From Nannocystis sp. (GTDB taxonomy: Bacteria; Myxococcota_A; Polyangia; Nannocystales; Nannocystaceae), in NCBI RefSeq assembly GCF_016714285.1, contig NZ_JADJNN010000001.1, forward strand, positions 744,001 to 808,000: a stretch of DNA of 64,000 nucleotides, written 5' to 3'. Positions 1-7,765 of this stretch are shown here, in pieces (the stretch's first letter is position 1; every line of letters starts with the position of its first letter). The translations under genes and the position numbers were made by a program. Below the pieces are notes generated by a model that did no database searches, was not told the DNA's origin, and saw only the letters and a list, made by a program, of their open reading frames with translations.

Positions 1-557
1 TCGACGACCTCGAGCTCGGCGACGAGTGGCAGGCCGTGCAGCGCCGCAGCGGGGTCCAGGACCCGAACACCCCGGCCCCGCGCAGCCTGCGGGTCGGACG
101 GATCCTCGCCGTCCCCGGCGATCGCGTCAGCTTCGGCGAGGGCCGCGGCGCGCTCGGCATCGCCATCAACGGCCGCCCGCTCACCCAGGAGGTCGGCGCC
201 CCGCTGCGCCTCGCGGTCCGCGGCGCCCAGGACAGCCAGGCCCCGCCAGCCCGCCCCCGCGGCACCGCCCGCGAGGCGATCGGCGAGCGCCGCTACCAGG
301 TCCTCAGCGCCGCCCCCGGCCCGACCCCATGGCCTGGCATGCGCCTGCCCGGCGACGCCGGCCCGCTCGAGGTCGAGGCCGACGGCTACCTGGTGATCGC
401 CGACAACCGTGACGAGGGCGCCTGCTGCGACTCGCGGGCCCTCGGCTTCGTCGGCCCCGAGCGCATCCGCGGCGAGATCGTGCTCCGCCTCGGCGGCCGC
501 AACCACAGCCACCCCGACGTCGCCCCCGAGGCCCACGGCCTGCTGTGGAAGCCCTGA
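1..557 (+). CDS. Signal peptidase I-like protein, 5' end outside window
   Basis: The frame is already open at the window edge, so the membrane anchor and catalytic-serine box are not visible. The visible 184 residues carry two S26 (signal peptidase I) landmarks. VGRILAVPGDRV aligns with the lysine box KRxxGxPGD, and ADNRDEGACCDSRALGFV aligns with the GDNRxxSxDSRxxG box near the C-terminus. Active enzymes cleave signal peptides at the outer face of the inner membrane with a Ser-Lys dyad. Here the lysine position, six residues before the Pro of PGD, reads Gly, and the last box has one extra residue. This is either a divergent or a non-catalytic paralogue. Family assignment is good; activity is doubtful. 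Confidence 0.75.
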   Translation, partial: DDLELGDEWQAVQRRSGVQDPNTPAPRSLRVGRILAVPGDRVSFGEGRGALGIAINGRPLTQEVGAPLRLAVRGAQDSQAPPARPRGTAREAIGERRYQVLSAAPGPTPWPGMRLPGDAGPLEVEADGYLVIADNRDEGACCDSRALGFVGPERIRGEIVLRLGGRNHSHPDVAPEAHGLLWKP

Positions 558-638
558 GCCCCGACGCCACGAAAAGAACCGCGACCCCGGTGTGCGGGCG
601 ACCGCGGCTGGTGTGGAAGCCGTGTGCTGGGGCGCCAC

Positions 639-671
639 GAAAAAACACGCCCAGGCGACCTGAGGCGTGTT
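639..671 (-). terminator. Intrinsic terminator of the tRNA-Thr gene
   Basis: Read on the minus strand, AACACGCC pairs perfectly with GGCGTGTT around a 12-base loop and is followed directly by a T-run. It lies a few bases after the tRNA 3' end. Confidence 0.85.
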
Positions 672-675
672 GCGG

Positions 676-748
676 AGCCGTTGCCCGGATTCGAACCGGG
701 GACCTGCTGATTACGAATCAGCTGCTCTACCGACTGAGCTACAACGGC
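676..748 (-). tRNA. tRNA-Thr (anticodon CGT)
   Basis: A 73-nt cloverleaf on the minus strand. The acceptor stem GCCGTTG pairs with CAACGGC, the D-arm contains AGCTCAGTCGGTAGAGC, and the anticodon stem GCTGA/TCAGC encloses loop TTCGTAA, so the anticodon is CGT. The T-arm contains GGTTCGAATCC. The 3' CCA is not encoded. A terminator follows immediately, so the gene appears to be monocistronic. Confidence 0.95.
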
Positions 749-817
749 GAAGGGCGCACTATCTAAACGAGTCCAGCGCCCACGTCAACCCCGGTCGGCG
801 CCCGCGGGTCAAGCCCG

Positions 818-1186
818 TCAGCTGGGCTCGCCCGGGCACTTGCCGTCGACGTAGCGGACCACCTTGGCGTCGCTGCATGCCGAGCACTTGTTGCCGTAGG
901 TCTTGCTGCTGTTGTCCTCGAGGGTGCCGCAGACCGGGCGGTACTCACGGGTGCACATCGGCTGGCGCGTGTCCGGCGTGCAGACCACGGCGTCCCCGGT
1001 GCCGCCCTCGATCGGCGTCCCGCCATCGACCGGCGGCGCGTCGCCGACAATGGGCGGCCCGGACTGCACTGGCTCCGCCGCACCGCCGCTCGCGGGCGCG
1101 ACGTCCGGGCCAGCGTCCTTGCAAGCGGACAGCGAGACAGCGGCGACCAGCGCCAGGGCAGCGACGAGACGATGAATGCAGATCAT
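818..1186 (-). CDS. Kazal-type inhibitor-like lipoprotein
   Basis: 122 residues. A lipoprotein signal peptide ends in the lipobox LSAC (Cys22), followed by a Gly/Pro/Ala-rich linker to about residue 70. The C-terminal 50 residues have Kazal spacing: CTREYRPVCG, then TYGNKCSAC, then a last Cys five residues from the end, with the family's conserved Tyr between them. Kazal domains inhibit serine proteases, so a surface-anchored inhibitor is plausible; this is inferred from the cysteine pattern only. The start ATG overlaps no neighbour, and the gene is followed on its own strand by the tRNA. Confidence 0.8.
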   Translation of the reverse strand: MICIHRLVAALALVAAVSLSACKDAGPDVAPASGGAAEPVQSGPPIVGDAPPVDGGTPIEGGTGDAVVCTPDTRQPMCTREYRPVCGTLEDNSSKTYGNKCSACSDAKVVRYVDGKCPGEPS

Positions 1187-1278
1187 GCGGACTCCGTGCG
1201 AGGCGCCACAAGTAGCACGGCGAGCCCGCGGCGCACCATCGCCCGCACCATCCTTTCGTTGTACCCTGCCGCCCGCCG

Positions 1279-2606
1279 ATGCTCCCCGCGCCCTCCCGCC
1301 GCGCCGCGACGCTCCTCCATACCGGCCTCGCGCTCGCCCTCGCGCTCGTCCTCACCCTCGTCGGGGCCCCCCCCGCGAAGGCGGACGCAAAGACCCCCAG
1401 GCCAGCCAGCCCAAGCCTGACCCAAAAGCCAGCAAGCCTGACCCAAAAGCCAGCAAGCCTGACCCAAAAGCCAGCCAGCCCAAGCCTGACCCAAAAGCCA
1501 GCAAGCCTGACCCAAAAGCCAGCAAGCCCAAGCCTGACCCAAAAGCCAGCAAGCCTGACCCAAAAGCCAGCAAGCCCAAGCCTGACCCAAAAGCCAGCAA
1601 GCCTGACCCAAAAGCCAGCAAGCCCAAGCCTGACCCAAAGGCCAGCCAGCCCAAGCAGCCCGCGCCGATGACCACCAAGCCCGACGCACCCGCCACGCCG
1701 CCCGCCCCCGTGCCCGTTCCCGGGGCCGGCGGCTACTGGCTCGGCGCCCGCCTGCTCGGCCCGGGCGCGACGGCTGCCCTCGCGGCCATGTCCCCCGGGA
1801 CAGCCAGCGACGGCGGCCCCGACAGCGCCATCGCCGGCCAGGTCGCCAGCATGCCCGAGGCGATGGCGTGGATCGCCCGCTGGGCCTTCGCCGGTCCGAG
1901 CTTGCCGGCCCCCACGCTCGAGCCCGCCGACGCCCCGCTGCACGCCGGCCCGGCCCCGGTCCCTGGCGGCGAGCTCTACAGGAAGCACCACGCGATCCTC
2001 CAGGCGCTCACGATCCGCGGCCGCAACCAGGACAACAGCCCGCGAACGATCCGCTGGCCCGACAGCGCCGCCGAGCTCACCCCGCCCGGCGTCGCCTGGC
2101 TGCCCGCCGTCCTCCTCGCCGAGCGGGCCCCGATGTTCTCCGCCCCCTCGCACCGCGTCCCACCCGCGTCGGAGCGCTACGCCCTCGCCCGCCGCAGCGG
2201 CAGCCTGTGGCTGCTCGGTCACCTCGACCGCTGCAGCGCCGAGACCGGCCAGATCGTGTGCCTGCGCTGGGCCCAGGTCATCGCCCGCGACGGCGACGAG
2301 TTTCACGCCGGCTACCTCCCGGCCAGCCAGGTCGCCCTCGTCGACGGCTGGCGTCGCGGCGCCGGTGCGACCCCACGGGCCCAGCTGATCGCCAGCGGCA
2401 CGGCCGGCACGCGGGCCCAGTTCGTGCTCGTCGCCCGCACCCGCGACGGCGGCCTCCACCGCCGCACGATCGAGGCGCCGATGACCGGCGACGCCTACCC
2501 CGCCGCCAAGCTGCGCGTCGACGGCGAGTGGGCCACCATCGAGTTCGCGGGCGCCCCCCCGCAGCGCGTCGCCCTCGACGCCAGCATGGACGCCCGCGTC
2601 CGCTAG
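1279..2606 (+). CDS. Secreted repeat protein of unknown function, apparent frameshift
   Basis: The N-terminus is read in one frame (from the ATG at 1279): hydrophobic segment, then a good signal-peptidase site, PPAKA before DAKTP. The body is read in a frame one base earlier and continues to the stop at 2606. The two frames join if one C is missing from the C5 run at 1394-1398 (giving DAKTPQASQPKPDPK) or from the C8 run at 1367-1374. After the signal comes a Lys/Pro/Asp/Ala repeat (KPDPKAS units), then about 320 residues with no family I recognise. The join is at a homopolymer, so an assembly indel, phase variation and a true mutation are all possible. Confidence 0.65.
1413..1646 (+). repeat. 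Coding minisatellite, 21/27-bp units
   Basis: Ten near-identical units totalling 234 bp. A 21-bp unit (KPDPKAS) mostly alternates with a 27-bp form (KPDPKASKP or KPDPKASQP), in the order 21,21,27,21,27,21,27,21,27,21. All unit lengths are multiples of three, so copy-number change keeps the frame. The third unit carries Q for K, and the last carries a synonymous G. Confidence 0.95.
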
Positions 2607-2628
2607 GAGCCGGACCGCACAAACGCGA

Positions 2629-2656
2629 ACAGCCCGCGGCCGCGGCCGCGAGCTGT
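2629..2656. terminator. Intergenic hairpin between convergent genes
   Basis: ACAGC and CGCGGCC are mirrored by GGCCGCG and GCTGT around a two-base loop, with one bulged base on each side. The hairpin sits in the 69-bp gap between two convergent genes. There is no T-run, so its role as a bidirectional terminator is inferred from position and stem strength. Confidence 0.45.
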
Positions 2657-2675
2657 CCACCCCGACGCAGCGCCG

Positions 2676-4091
2676 TCACTGCGGCGAGACGTTGGCCAGC
2701 GCGACGCCGGTCATGTCGCTGTACGTGTACGCGCCGACGAGCCCGCTGAAGGTCTGGAAGGCGCCGTTGTTCATGACGTCGAGGCGGTACGCGTTGGCGC
2801 CGATCGACACGCCCCAGACGTAGCCGTAGTAGTCGATGCTGATGCCGTGCACGTACTCGGGCAGCGGGTAGTACTGCTTCTGCACCAGCGTGACGGCGTC
2901 GACCGCGATGATGCCGCCGTTGCCGGCGCTGACGTACAGCGTGCCGTTGCCGTCCTCCATGCAGCCGCCGCTGCCCTGGACGTTGGCGATCTGCCACTGC
3001 TCGGTCATCGGATCGAAGCGCCCGGCGCCCTGGTAGGCGCAGATCCAGACGTAGCCCTTGGAGTCGACGGTCATGCCGTAGCCCGGCAGCGCCATCGGCC
3101 ACACCTTGTACTGCAGGGTCTTGCCGTCGACGAACACCAGCGACTGCTGTGACAGCTGCGAGGCCCACATGTTGCCCTTGGCGTCGACGGCCGCGCCGTA
3201 GAGGCCGTAGTAGTCGGCGCCGACGCCCATGACCTGGACGGTGTCCTCGATCACGCCGGTCTGGCCGTTGAGGCGGAGCACGTCGACGGTGCCGTTTTGC
3301 AGGTTGTTGCCCGAGGTCCACAGCTTGGAGTTCTCCCAGGCGCAGCTGTTGTCGTTGAAGGTGCCCTGCGTCCAGGCGACCGGGCGCTGGCTGGTGTAGT
3401 TCATCGGCGTGAACCAGGCGACGCACTCCTCGACGCCCCACGGCAGGTAGTTCTTGTCGGTGGAGGTCTGGATGCCGGGCATGCCGTTGCTCTCGACGCA
3501 GCTCTCGACGCGGGCGTAGACCTTGGCGACGCCGCCGGAGCGGTTGGCGACCGCGACGTCGCCGGTGAGGTTGACCGAGGTGCGCGAGGGGCTGCCGGCC
3601 TGGTCGGGGCGGACGATGTAGCGGCCCTCCTCCTTGAGCGTCTGGGTGTTGATCTTGCTGATCGTCCCCTGGTCGCTGTTGGCGATCCAGATGTACGAGA
3701 CGTCGGGCTCGCCGGGGCCCTGACAGGGGTTGCCGAGGTCGGGCGTGGCGCCGGTGCTGCCGGTGCTGCCGGGGTCGACGCCCATCGTGCTGCCGCCGGT
3801 GCTGCTGGGGTCGGTGCTGGTCTGCGTCGCCGACACGTCAGTGGTCGCGCTGGTGCCGGGGCCGGTGCTCGCGGTGTCGCTGTTCGACCCCGCGGTGGTG
3901 CCCGCCGACTCGCTGTTGGAGCCCGCGCTCGTGGTCGGCGTCGGCTCCGAGCTCGCGTCGCTGGCGCTCGCCGTGATCGCCGTCGTGTTGGGACCCGAGT
4001 CGGTGGCCGAGGCGCTGCCCGAGCCGTCACCGCTGTCGCCACAACCAAGCACCATCGCCGCCACTACCAGTCCAAGCCATTCGCGTTGCAT
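2676..4091 (-). CDS. Beta-propeller lipoprotein (NHL/Vgb-like)
   Basis: 471 residues. The signal peptide ends at a lipobox (VLGC, Cys17). A long Ser/Thr/Gly linker to about residue 120 is typical of surface lipoproteins in this phylum. The rest has repeated blades with the pattern xxDxxGxxW or xxDxxGxVW (AAVDAKGNMWAS, TVDSKGYVWIC, SIDYYGYVWGV), as in NHL, SMP-30 and virginiamycin-B-lyase-type propellers. I see no catalytic signature, so a binding or scaffold role at the cell surface is the modest inference. A TATCCT box lies about 25 bases before the ATG. Confidence 0.8.
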   Translation of the reverse strand: MQREWLGLVVAAMVLGCGDSGDGSGSASATDSGPNTTAITASASDASSEPTPTTSAGSNSESAGTTAGSNSDTASTGPGTSATTDVSATQTSTDPSSTGGSTMGVDPGSTGSTGATPDLGNPCQGPGEPDVSYIWIANSDQGTISKINTQTLKEEGRYIVRPDQAGSPSRTSVNLTGDVAVANRSGGVAKVYARVESCVESNGMPGIQTSTDKNYLPWGVEECVAWFTPMNYTSQRPVAWTQGTFNDNSCAWENSKLWTSGNNLQNGTVDVLRLNGQTGVIEDTVQVMGVGADYYGLYGAAVDAKGNMWASQLSQQSLVFVDGKTLQYKVWPMALPGYGMTVDSKGYVWICAYQGAGRFDPMTEQWQIANVQGSGGCMEDGNGTLYVSAGNGGIIAVDAVTLVQKQYYPLPEYVHGISIDYYGYVWGVSIGANAYRLDVMNNGAFQTFSGLVGAYTYSDMTGVALANVSPQ

Positions 4092-4170
4092 CGATACCCC
4101 CGTTTGCTGAGGAGGCAGGATACCCGGGGATGGGCCCGCGAAGTGGGTGGGCCCGCCCGATCGCCGGCGG

Positions 4171-4194
4171 GCGTGCGAGGGTTTCCTCGCGGGC
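4171..4194 (-). terminator. Possible terminator hairpin after the glycosylase gene
   Basis: GCGAGG and CCTCGC flank a GTTT loop just past the stop codon of the minus-strand glycosylase gene. There is no T-run, so support is weak. Confidence 0.3.
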
Positions 4195-4220
4195 CGCGGG
4201 CCGGCAACGCGCGATATGGA

Positions 4221-4856
4221 TCAGGTCGCGGTGTCGAGGGCGCGCCACAGGTACCAGGCGGCCGCGCTGCGGAACGGACGCCAGCGTTCGCCGCCGGCCT
4301 CGACCTCGCGGGGGCCCGGCATCTCGTCGTGGCCGAACAGCACGCCGTAGCTCTTGCGCACCGCGAAGTCGCCGGTCGGCCACACGTCGGGGCGGCCCAT
4401 GCGAAACAACAGCAACATCTCGACCGACCAGCGACCGATGCCGCGGACCTGGGTGAGGCGCTCGACGATCGCGTCGTCGGCCATACGGGCGAGGCTGCGA
4501 TAGCCGGGGATCAGGCCGTCGGCGGACTTGCGCGCGAGGTCCTGCAGGGCGGCGGTCTTCGCTCCCGAGAGCCCGGCGCTGCGCAGGCGCTCGGTCGTGG
4601 CCGCGAGGATCTGCTCCGGGCGCGGGATGGTCTCGGCGGCGAACAAGGCGCACAGGCGGGCGAGGATCGTGGCGGCGGCCTTGCCGTGGAGCTGCTGGTA
4701 GACGATCGAGCGCACGAGCGCGGCGTAGGGATCGCCGAGCGCCTCGATGCGCAGGGTGGGCGGGCCGACGCGATCGACGAGGGCACGCATGCGGCGATCG
4801 CTGCGGCGGAGGTGGTCGACGGCGGCGGAGTCGAAGGCGGGCCGGGTCCGTGGCAT
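4221..4856 (-). CDS. DNA-3-methyladenine glycosylase II (AlkA-type, HhH-GPD)
   Basis: 211 residues from the ATG at 4856. The longer open frame upstream runs through tandem repeats and is not protein-like. The helix-hairpin-helix segment LTQVRGIGRWSVEMLLLF and the downstream PTGDFAVRKSYG match the HhH-GPD glycosylase core. The Asp of PTGD aligns with the catalytic aspartate that supports base excision. YQQLHGKAAATI is the family's early conserved helix. The enzyme should remove alkylated bases such as 3-methyladenine in base-excision repair. Its length is close to short bacterial AlkA forms that lack the N-terminal Ada part. Confidence 0.9.
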   Translation of the reverse strand: MPRTRPAFDSAAVDHLRRSDRRMRALVDRVGPPTLRIEALGDPYAALVRSIVYQQLHGKAAATILARLCALFAAETIPRPEQILAATTERLRSAGLSGAKTAALQDLARKSADGLIPGYRSLARMADDAIVERLTQVRGIGRWSVEMLLLFRMGRPDVWPTGDFAVRKSYGVLFGHDEMPGPREVEAGGERWRPFRSAAAWYLWRALDTAT

Positions 4857-4912
4857 GCGCCGCGATGCTAACTTGCGGGGCGCGATCTTGCATCCTTGGG
4901 GGCGCTGTGTGG

Positions 4913-5005
4913 GTTCGCGGACGGGGTTCGTGGGCGCTGTGGTTCGCGGACGCTGGGGTTCGCGGATGCTGGGGTTCGCGGACGCTGGGGTTCGCGGACG
5001 CTGGG
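4913..5005 (+). repeat. 16-bp tandem array
   Basis: Six copies of a unit close to GTTCGCGGACGCTGGG, starting at about 4913, 4926, 4942, 4958, 4974 and 4990. The last five are spaced exactly 16 bp. The array lies upstream of the glycosylase gene. Confidence 0.9.
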
Positions 5006-5051
5006 GCACGGGCCGGGGCCGGTCCGGCTGGGCGCCCGCAGATCCGCGATG

Positions 5052-5158
5052 CCGGAGAACCGAAGGGGTCCCGCCTTCAGACAGGGCGCGTCGACCTCAT
5101 GACTGCTTCGCAGTCATAGGTCGCGCTGGACTCAGTCGGGACCCCTTCGGTCCTCCGG
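5052..5158 (+). repeat. Hairpin element, copy 1
   Basis: A 107-bp imperfect palindrome. The outer 22-base arms (5052-5073 and 5137-5158) are complementary with one mismatch. The centre (5099-5117) is a perfect 8-bp stem, ATGACTGC/GCAGTCAT, with a TTC loop. Copy 2 at 5643-5751 is the same element in inverted orientation. Homology between the copies continues past this element to about 5226. No transposase is nearby, so it is MITE- or REP-like in form only. Confidence 0.9.
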
Positions 5159-5356
5159 CAAGTGAAGCCTCCGCTGAAGGACGGTGCGGTCGGCGTCGCC
5201 GAGAAGCCGGACCGGCCCCGGCCCTGAAACCCAGGACATGGCCGCGCGGACATGGCGTTTCGGACATGTTCTCGTGATGCACAGTGCCGGGTCCCGCGTG
5301 AACGAGCGAATGAACGAGCGAACGAACGAACGTGTGCACGCGCCGATGCGTGGGGA

Positions 5357-5615
5357 ATCGACATGTCCTCAGGGCCAGGTTGTTGGGGCAGCGCCGGGGC
5401 GGGTCCGGCGCTCGGCGAGGCCGACCGACCGTGCGCGTCCACGCGTGCGGATCGACATGTCCTCGGGGCCAGGTTGTTGGTGCAGGGCCGGGGCGGTCCG
5501 GCGCTCGGCGAGGCCGACCGACCGTGCGCGTCCACGTGTGCGGATCGACATGTCCTCGGGGCCAGGTTGTTGGTGCAGGGCCGGGGCGGGTCCGGCTCTC
5601 GGCGAGGCCGACCGT
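5357..5615 (+). repeat. 94-bp tandem repeat, nearly three copies
   Basis: Units start at about 5357, 5451 and 5544 (spacing 94 and 93). Each begins ATCGACATGTCCTC, contains a GGGCCAGGTTGTTGG segment and ends in a CTCGGCGAGGCCGACC segment. That last segment is also the flank shared by both hairpin elements, so the array and the elements share ancestry. Confidence 0.9.
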
Positions 5616-5642
5616 GCCGCCCTTCAGCGGAGGCTTCGCTTG

Positions 5643-5751
5643 CCGGAGGACCGACGGGGGTCCTGACGGAGTCCAGCGCGACCGATGACTGCGAAGCAGT
5701 CATGAGGTCGACGCGCCCTGTCTGACGGCAGGACCCCCGTCGGTCCTCCGG
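5643..5751 (-). repeat. Hairpin element, copy 2 (inverted)
   Basis: 109 bp with perfect 23-base terminal arms (5643-5665 and 5729-5751) and the same central ATGACTGC/GCAGTCAT hairpin (5685-5703) as copy 1. The arms differ from copy 1 at several positions, but the opposite arm changes to match. Shared flanking sequence extends left to about 5577. Confidence 0.9.
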
Positions 5752-5860
5752 CTTCTCGAGCATTCGCGGGCGTCCAGCCGGACCCGCCCCGGCACGTGCG
5801 ACGATGCCCGCACAACCCGCGACGAGGCCCGCGGAGCGAGAGCGACCCGCGACGAACGGC

Positions 5861-7765
5861 TCAACGCAGCCGCTGCTCAAGATGCTGAGCGCTGTCCTCG
5901 AGCACGGCGCGGTGCTCCGCCGGGACGAACTCGATCTGGCGCCGGAGGTAAGGCAGCAAGTCGGGGTTGCTGAGGTTGCGGATCGCCGTGCTGGCGAGCT
6001 CGACGAAGGGTCGCTCGCCCTCGCGGAGGCGGTCGCACAGGAAGTCGAGCGCCTCGACCGTGCCGATCTTGCCGATCGCGTGCAGGGCGGCCTCGCGGGC
6101 GGCCTCCGGGTCTTGCAGGTCGCGGGCCTCGAAGATGCGGCGCAGCGGCTCGAAGGCGTGGGGGAAGATCAGGCGGCGCACCGAATTGGCGGCGGCCTTG
6201 CGGACCTCGGGCATCGGGTCGCGCAGGGCCTGGGCGACCAGGCCGAAGCTGCGCTTGAAGCGGAGGTTGCCCATCGCCGCGACGACGGCCTCGCGCAGCG
6301 GCGCGTCGCCCTTGCGGTGCAGCGCCTCGAGCGCGGCGATCACCGGGTAGGCCTTGATCTCGGCGAGGCGGCGGACCACGTCGAGCTGCTCCATCGCGGC
6401 GCCGCGGCGTTCGATCTCGAGGACCAGGAGGAGCGCGTTGCGGCGGACGAAGTCGGGGAAGCGGCGGTCGGCCATCACGCCCGCGGCGACCAGGGCCGGG
6501 TCGCCGGCGAGCTCCCACTCGGCGAGGTCGACGTACCAGACCTCCTCGTACTCGGGCAGGGCCTTGAGGAACTCGGGCACGGGCATCGGTCGCGGCGCGT
6601 CGCCGGGGGCGTCGCCGAGGCGGCGCAGCAGTCGTTGCGCGCGCTCGCGGCTCTTGCCGGGGAGCTCGATCGCGGCGAGCCGGCGGTAGACCTCGGCGAC
6701 CTGGCGGAAGGCGCGGACGGAGGCGAATGCCTCGGCCGCCGCGAGGTAGGCGTTCTCGACGATCTGCAGCGGATGCCCGGCGCTCTGGGCCTCGCTGGCG
6801 GCCTTGATCCACGCCTCGGCGCTGCGCCAGCGGAGGTCGTCCGCGTAAGGCAGGCCGGCGCGGGTGCAGTAGTCGGCGGCCTCGCGGAGGATCGCGGCGA
6901 CGGCATGATGTTCGCCGCGATCGCGGGCCAGGGCGACGAAGGTCTCGTAGAGGCGGAGCGCGTCGAGCTTGAGGCCGTCGTCGCGGAGGATGCGGACGCT
7001 GTTGAGGTAGCCCTCGGCGATGTTCTCGAAGGCGCCGGCCTCGACGCCGAGGCGGGCGATCAGCTGGTAGCAGTCGAAGGCCCGCTCGCGCAGGCCCTCG
7101 CTCTCGAAGGTGTCGGCGACCTCCTCGACCGAGGTGGTCGCCTCGGCGAGGGCGAGGCGCGAGCGGTCGTGCATGGTGCCGCGCGGGGCGCTGCCCTTGC
7201 CGGCTGGCTCGCCGCCAGCGGTGGCGAGGCGGCGGAGGCACAGGCCGAAGTTGATCTTGGCGAGGGCGCGCTCGTAGGCGTGGCCGCGGGGCTCGCTGCT
7301 GCGTTCGCTCAGCAGGTCGGAGCTGAGCAGGCGGGCCCACAGGGCCGCGGCGACCTCGTCCTCGCCGGCGCGTTCGGCCTCGATCGCTTGATGCACCGGC
7401 ATCCCGCCGAGCGCGAACCACGAGGCGGCGGCGCGGTGCTGGCCGGCGCGCGCGAGGTAGATCCCGTAGAGCCGGACGTTGCGCAGGGCCCCGGGATCGC
7501 CGGCGCGGGCCGGTGCGATCTGCGGCTGCAGCACCTCGGGTCCGGGCAGCTCGCGGGCGCCGAGGTAGGCCAGGCAGGCCATCGCCTCGCCCCACTGCCC
7601 GCTCGCGCGCAGCGACTCGGCGAAGGCCCGCAGCCACTCCTCGTACTCGAAGTCGATGCGCTCGACGACCTGCACGAGCTGCCGCAGGTAGATCTGGGCG
7701 TCCGCGTGACGGCCCGCGCGCAGGGCCCCCTCGGCGCGGATCCACAGGACGTTGGTGTCCATCAT
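5861..7765 (-). CDS. TPR/HEAT-like helical repeat protein of the MoxR-vWA cluster
   Basis: 634 residues from the ATG at 7765; the longer upstream frame is a shadow of the vWA gene. The N-terminal two thirds is alpha-helical with TPR-like spacing (ALRAGRHADAQIYLRQ, ERAFDCYQLIARLGVEAGAF). The C-terminal part has HEAT-like repeats (VRRNALLLVLEIE, LREAVVAAMGNL, VRKAAANSVRRLI, AREAALHAIGKIG). No catalytic motif is visible, so a scaffold or substrate-adaptor role is inferred. The start overlaps the stop of the vWA gene (ATGA), implying translational coupling to the MoxR/vWA unit. Confidence 0.8.
   Translation of the reverse strand: MMDTNVLWIRAEGALRAGRHADAQIYLRQLVQVVERIDFEYEEWLRAFAESLRASGQWGEAMACLAYLGARELPGPEVLQPQIAPARAGDPGALRNVRLYGIYLARAGQHRAAASWFALGGMPVHQAIEAERAGEDEVAAALWARLLSSDLLSERSSEPRGHAYERALAKINFGLCLRRLATAGGEPAGKGSAPRGTMHDRSRLALAEATTSVEEVADTFESEGLRERAFDCYQLIARLGVEAGAFENIAEGYLNSVRILRDDGLKLDALRLYETFVALARDRGEHHAVAAILREAADYCTRAGLPYADDLRWRSAEAWIKAASEAQSAGHPLQIVENAYLAAAEAFASVRAFRQVAEVYRRLAAIELPGKSRERAQRLLRRLGDAPGDAPRPMPVPEFLKALPEYEEVWYVDLAEWELAGDPALVAAGVMADRRFPDFVRRNALLLVLEIERRGAAMEQLDVVRRLAEIKAYPVIAALEALHRKGDAPLREAVVAAMGNLRFKRSFGLVAQALRDPMPEVRKAAANSVRRLIFPHAFEPLRRIFEARDLQDPEAAREAALHAIGKIGTVEALDFLCDRLREGERPFVELASTAIRNLSNPDLLPYLRRQIEFVPAEHRAVLEDSAQHLEQRLR

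Larger units (their letters stand above)
4857..5860. other. Gene-free repeat island of about 1 kb
   Basis: No reading frame here looks like a protein; predicted products are Arg/Pro/Gly-rich shadows. The interval holds a 16-bp tandem array, two inverted hairpin elements, a 94-bp tandem repeat, a short run of GAAC/GAAT-like tetranucleotides at about 5298-5331, and several CATGTCC-type dispersed motifs. It lies between two minus-strand genes, so it should also contain the 3' processing region of the left-running cluster. Confidence 0.8.

Noticed and set aside
945..2660. Long minus-strand open frame opposite the KPDPKAS repeat gene
   Set aside because: It exists because the repeat and GC-rich codons lack stops on both strands. 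The product is low-complexity Gly/Leu/Ala without signal or domain and overlaps the Kazal gene.
5052..5751. Insertion sequence with terminal inverted repeats
   Set aside because: The inverted elements have no transposase between them, no target duplication that I can see, and the interior is a tandem repeat.
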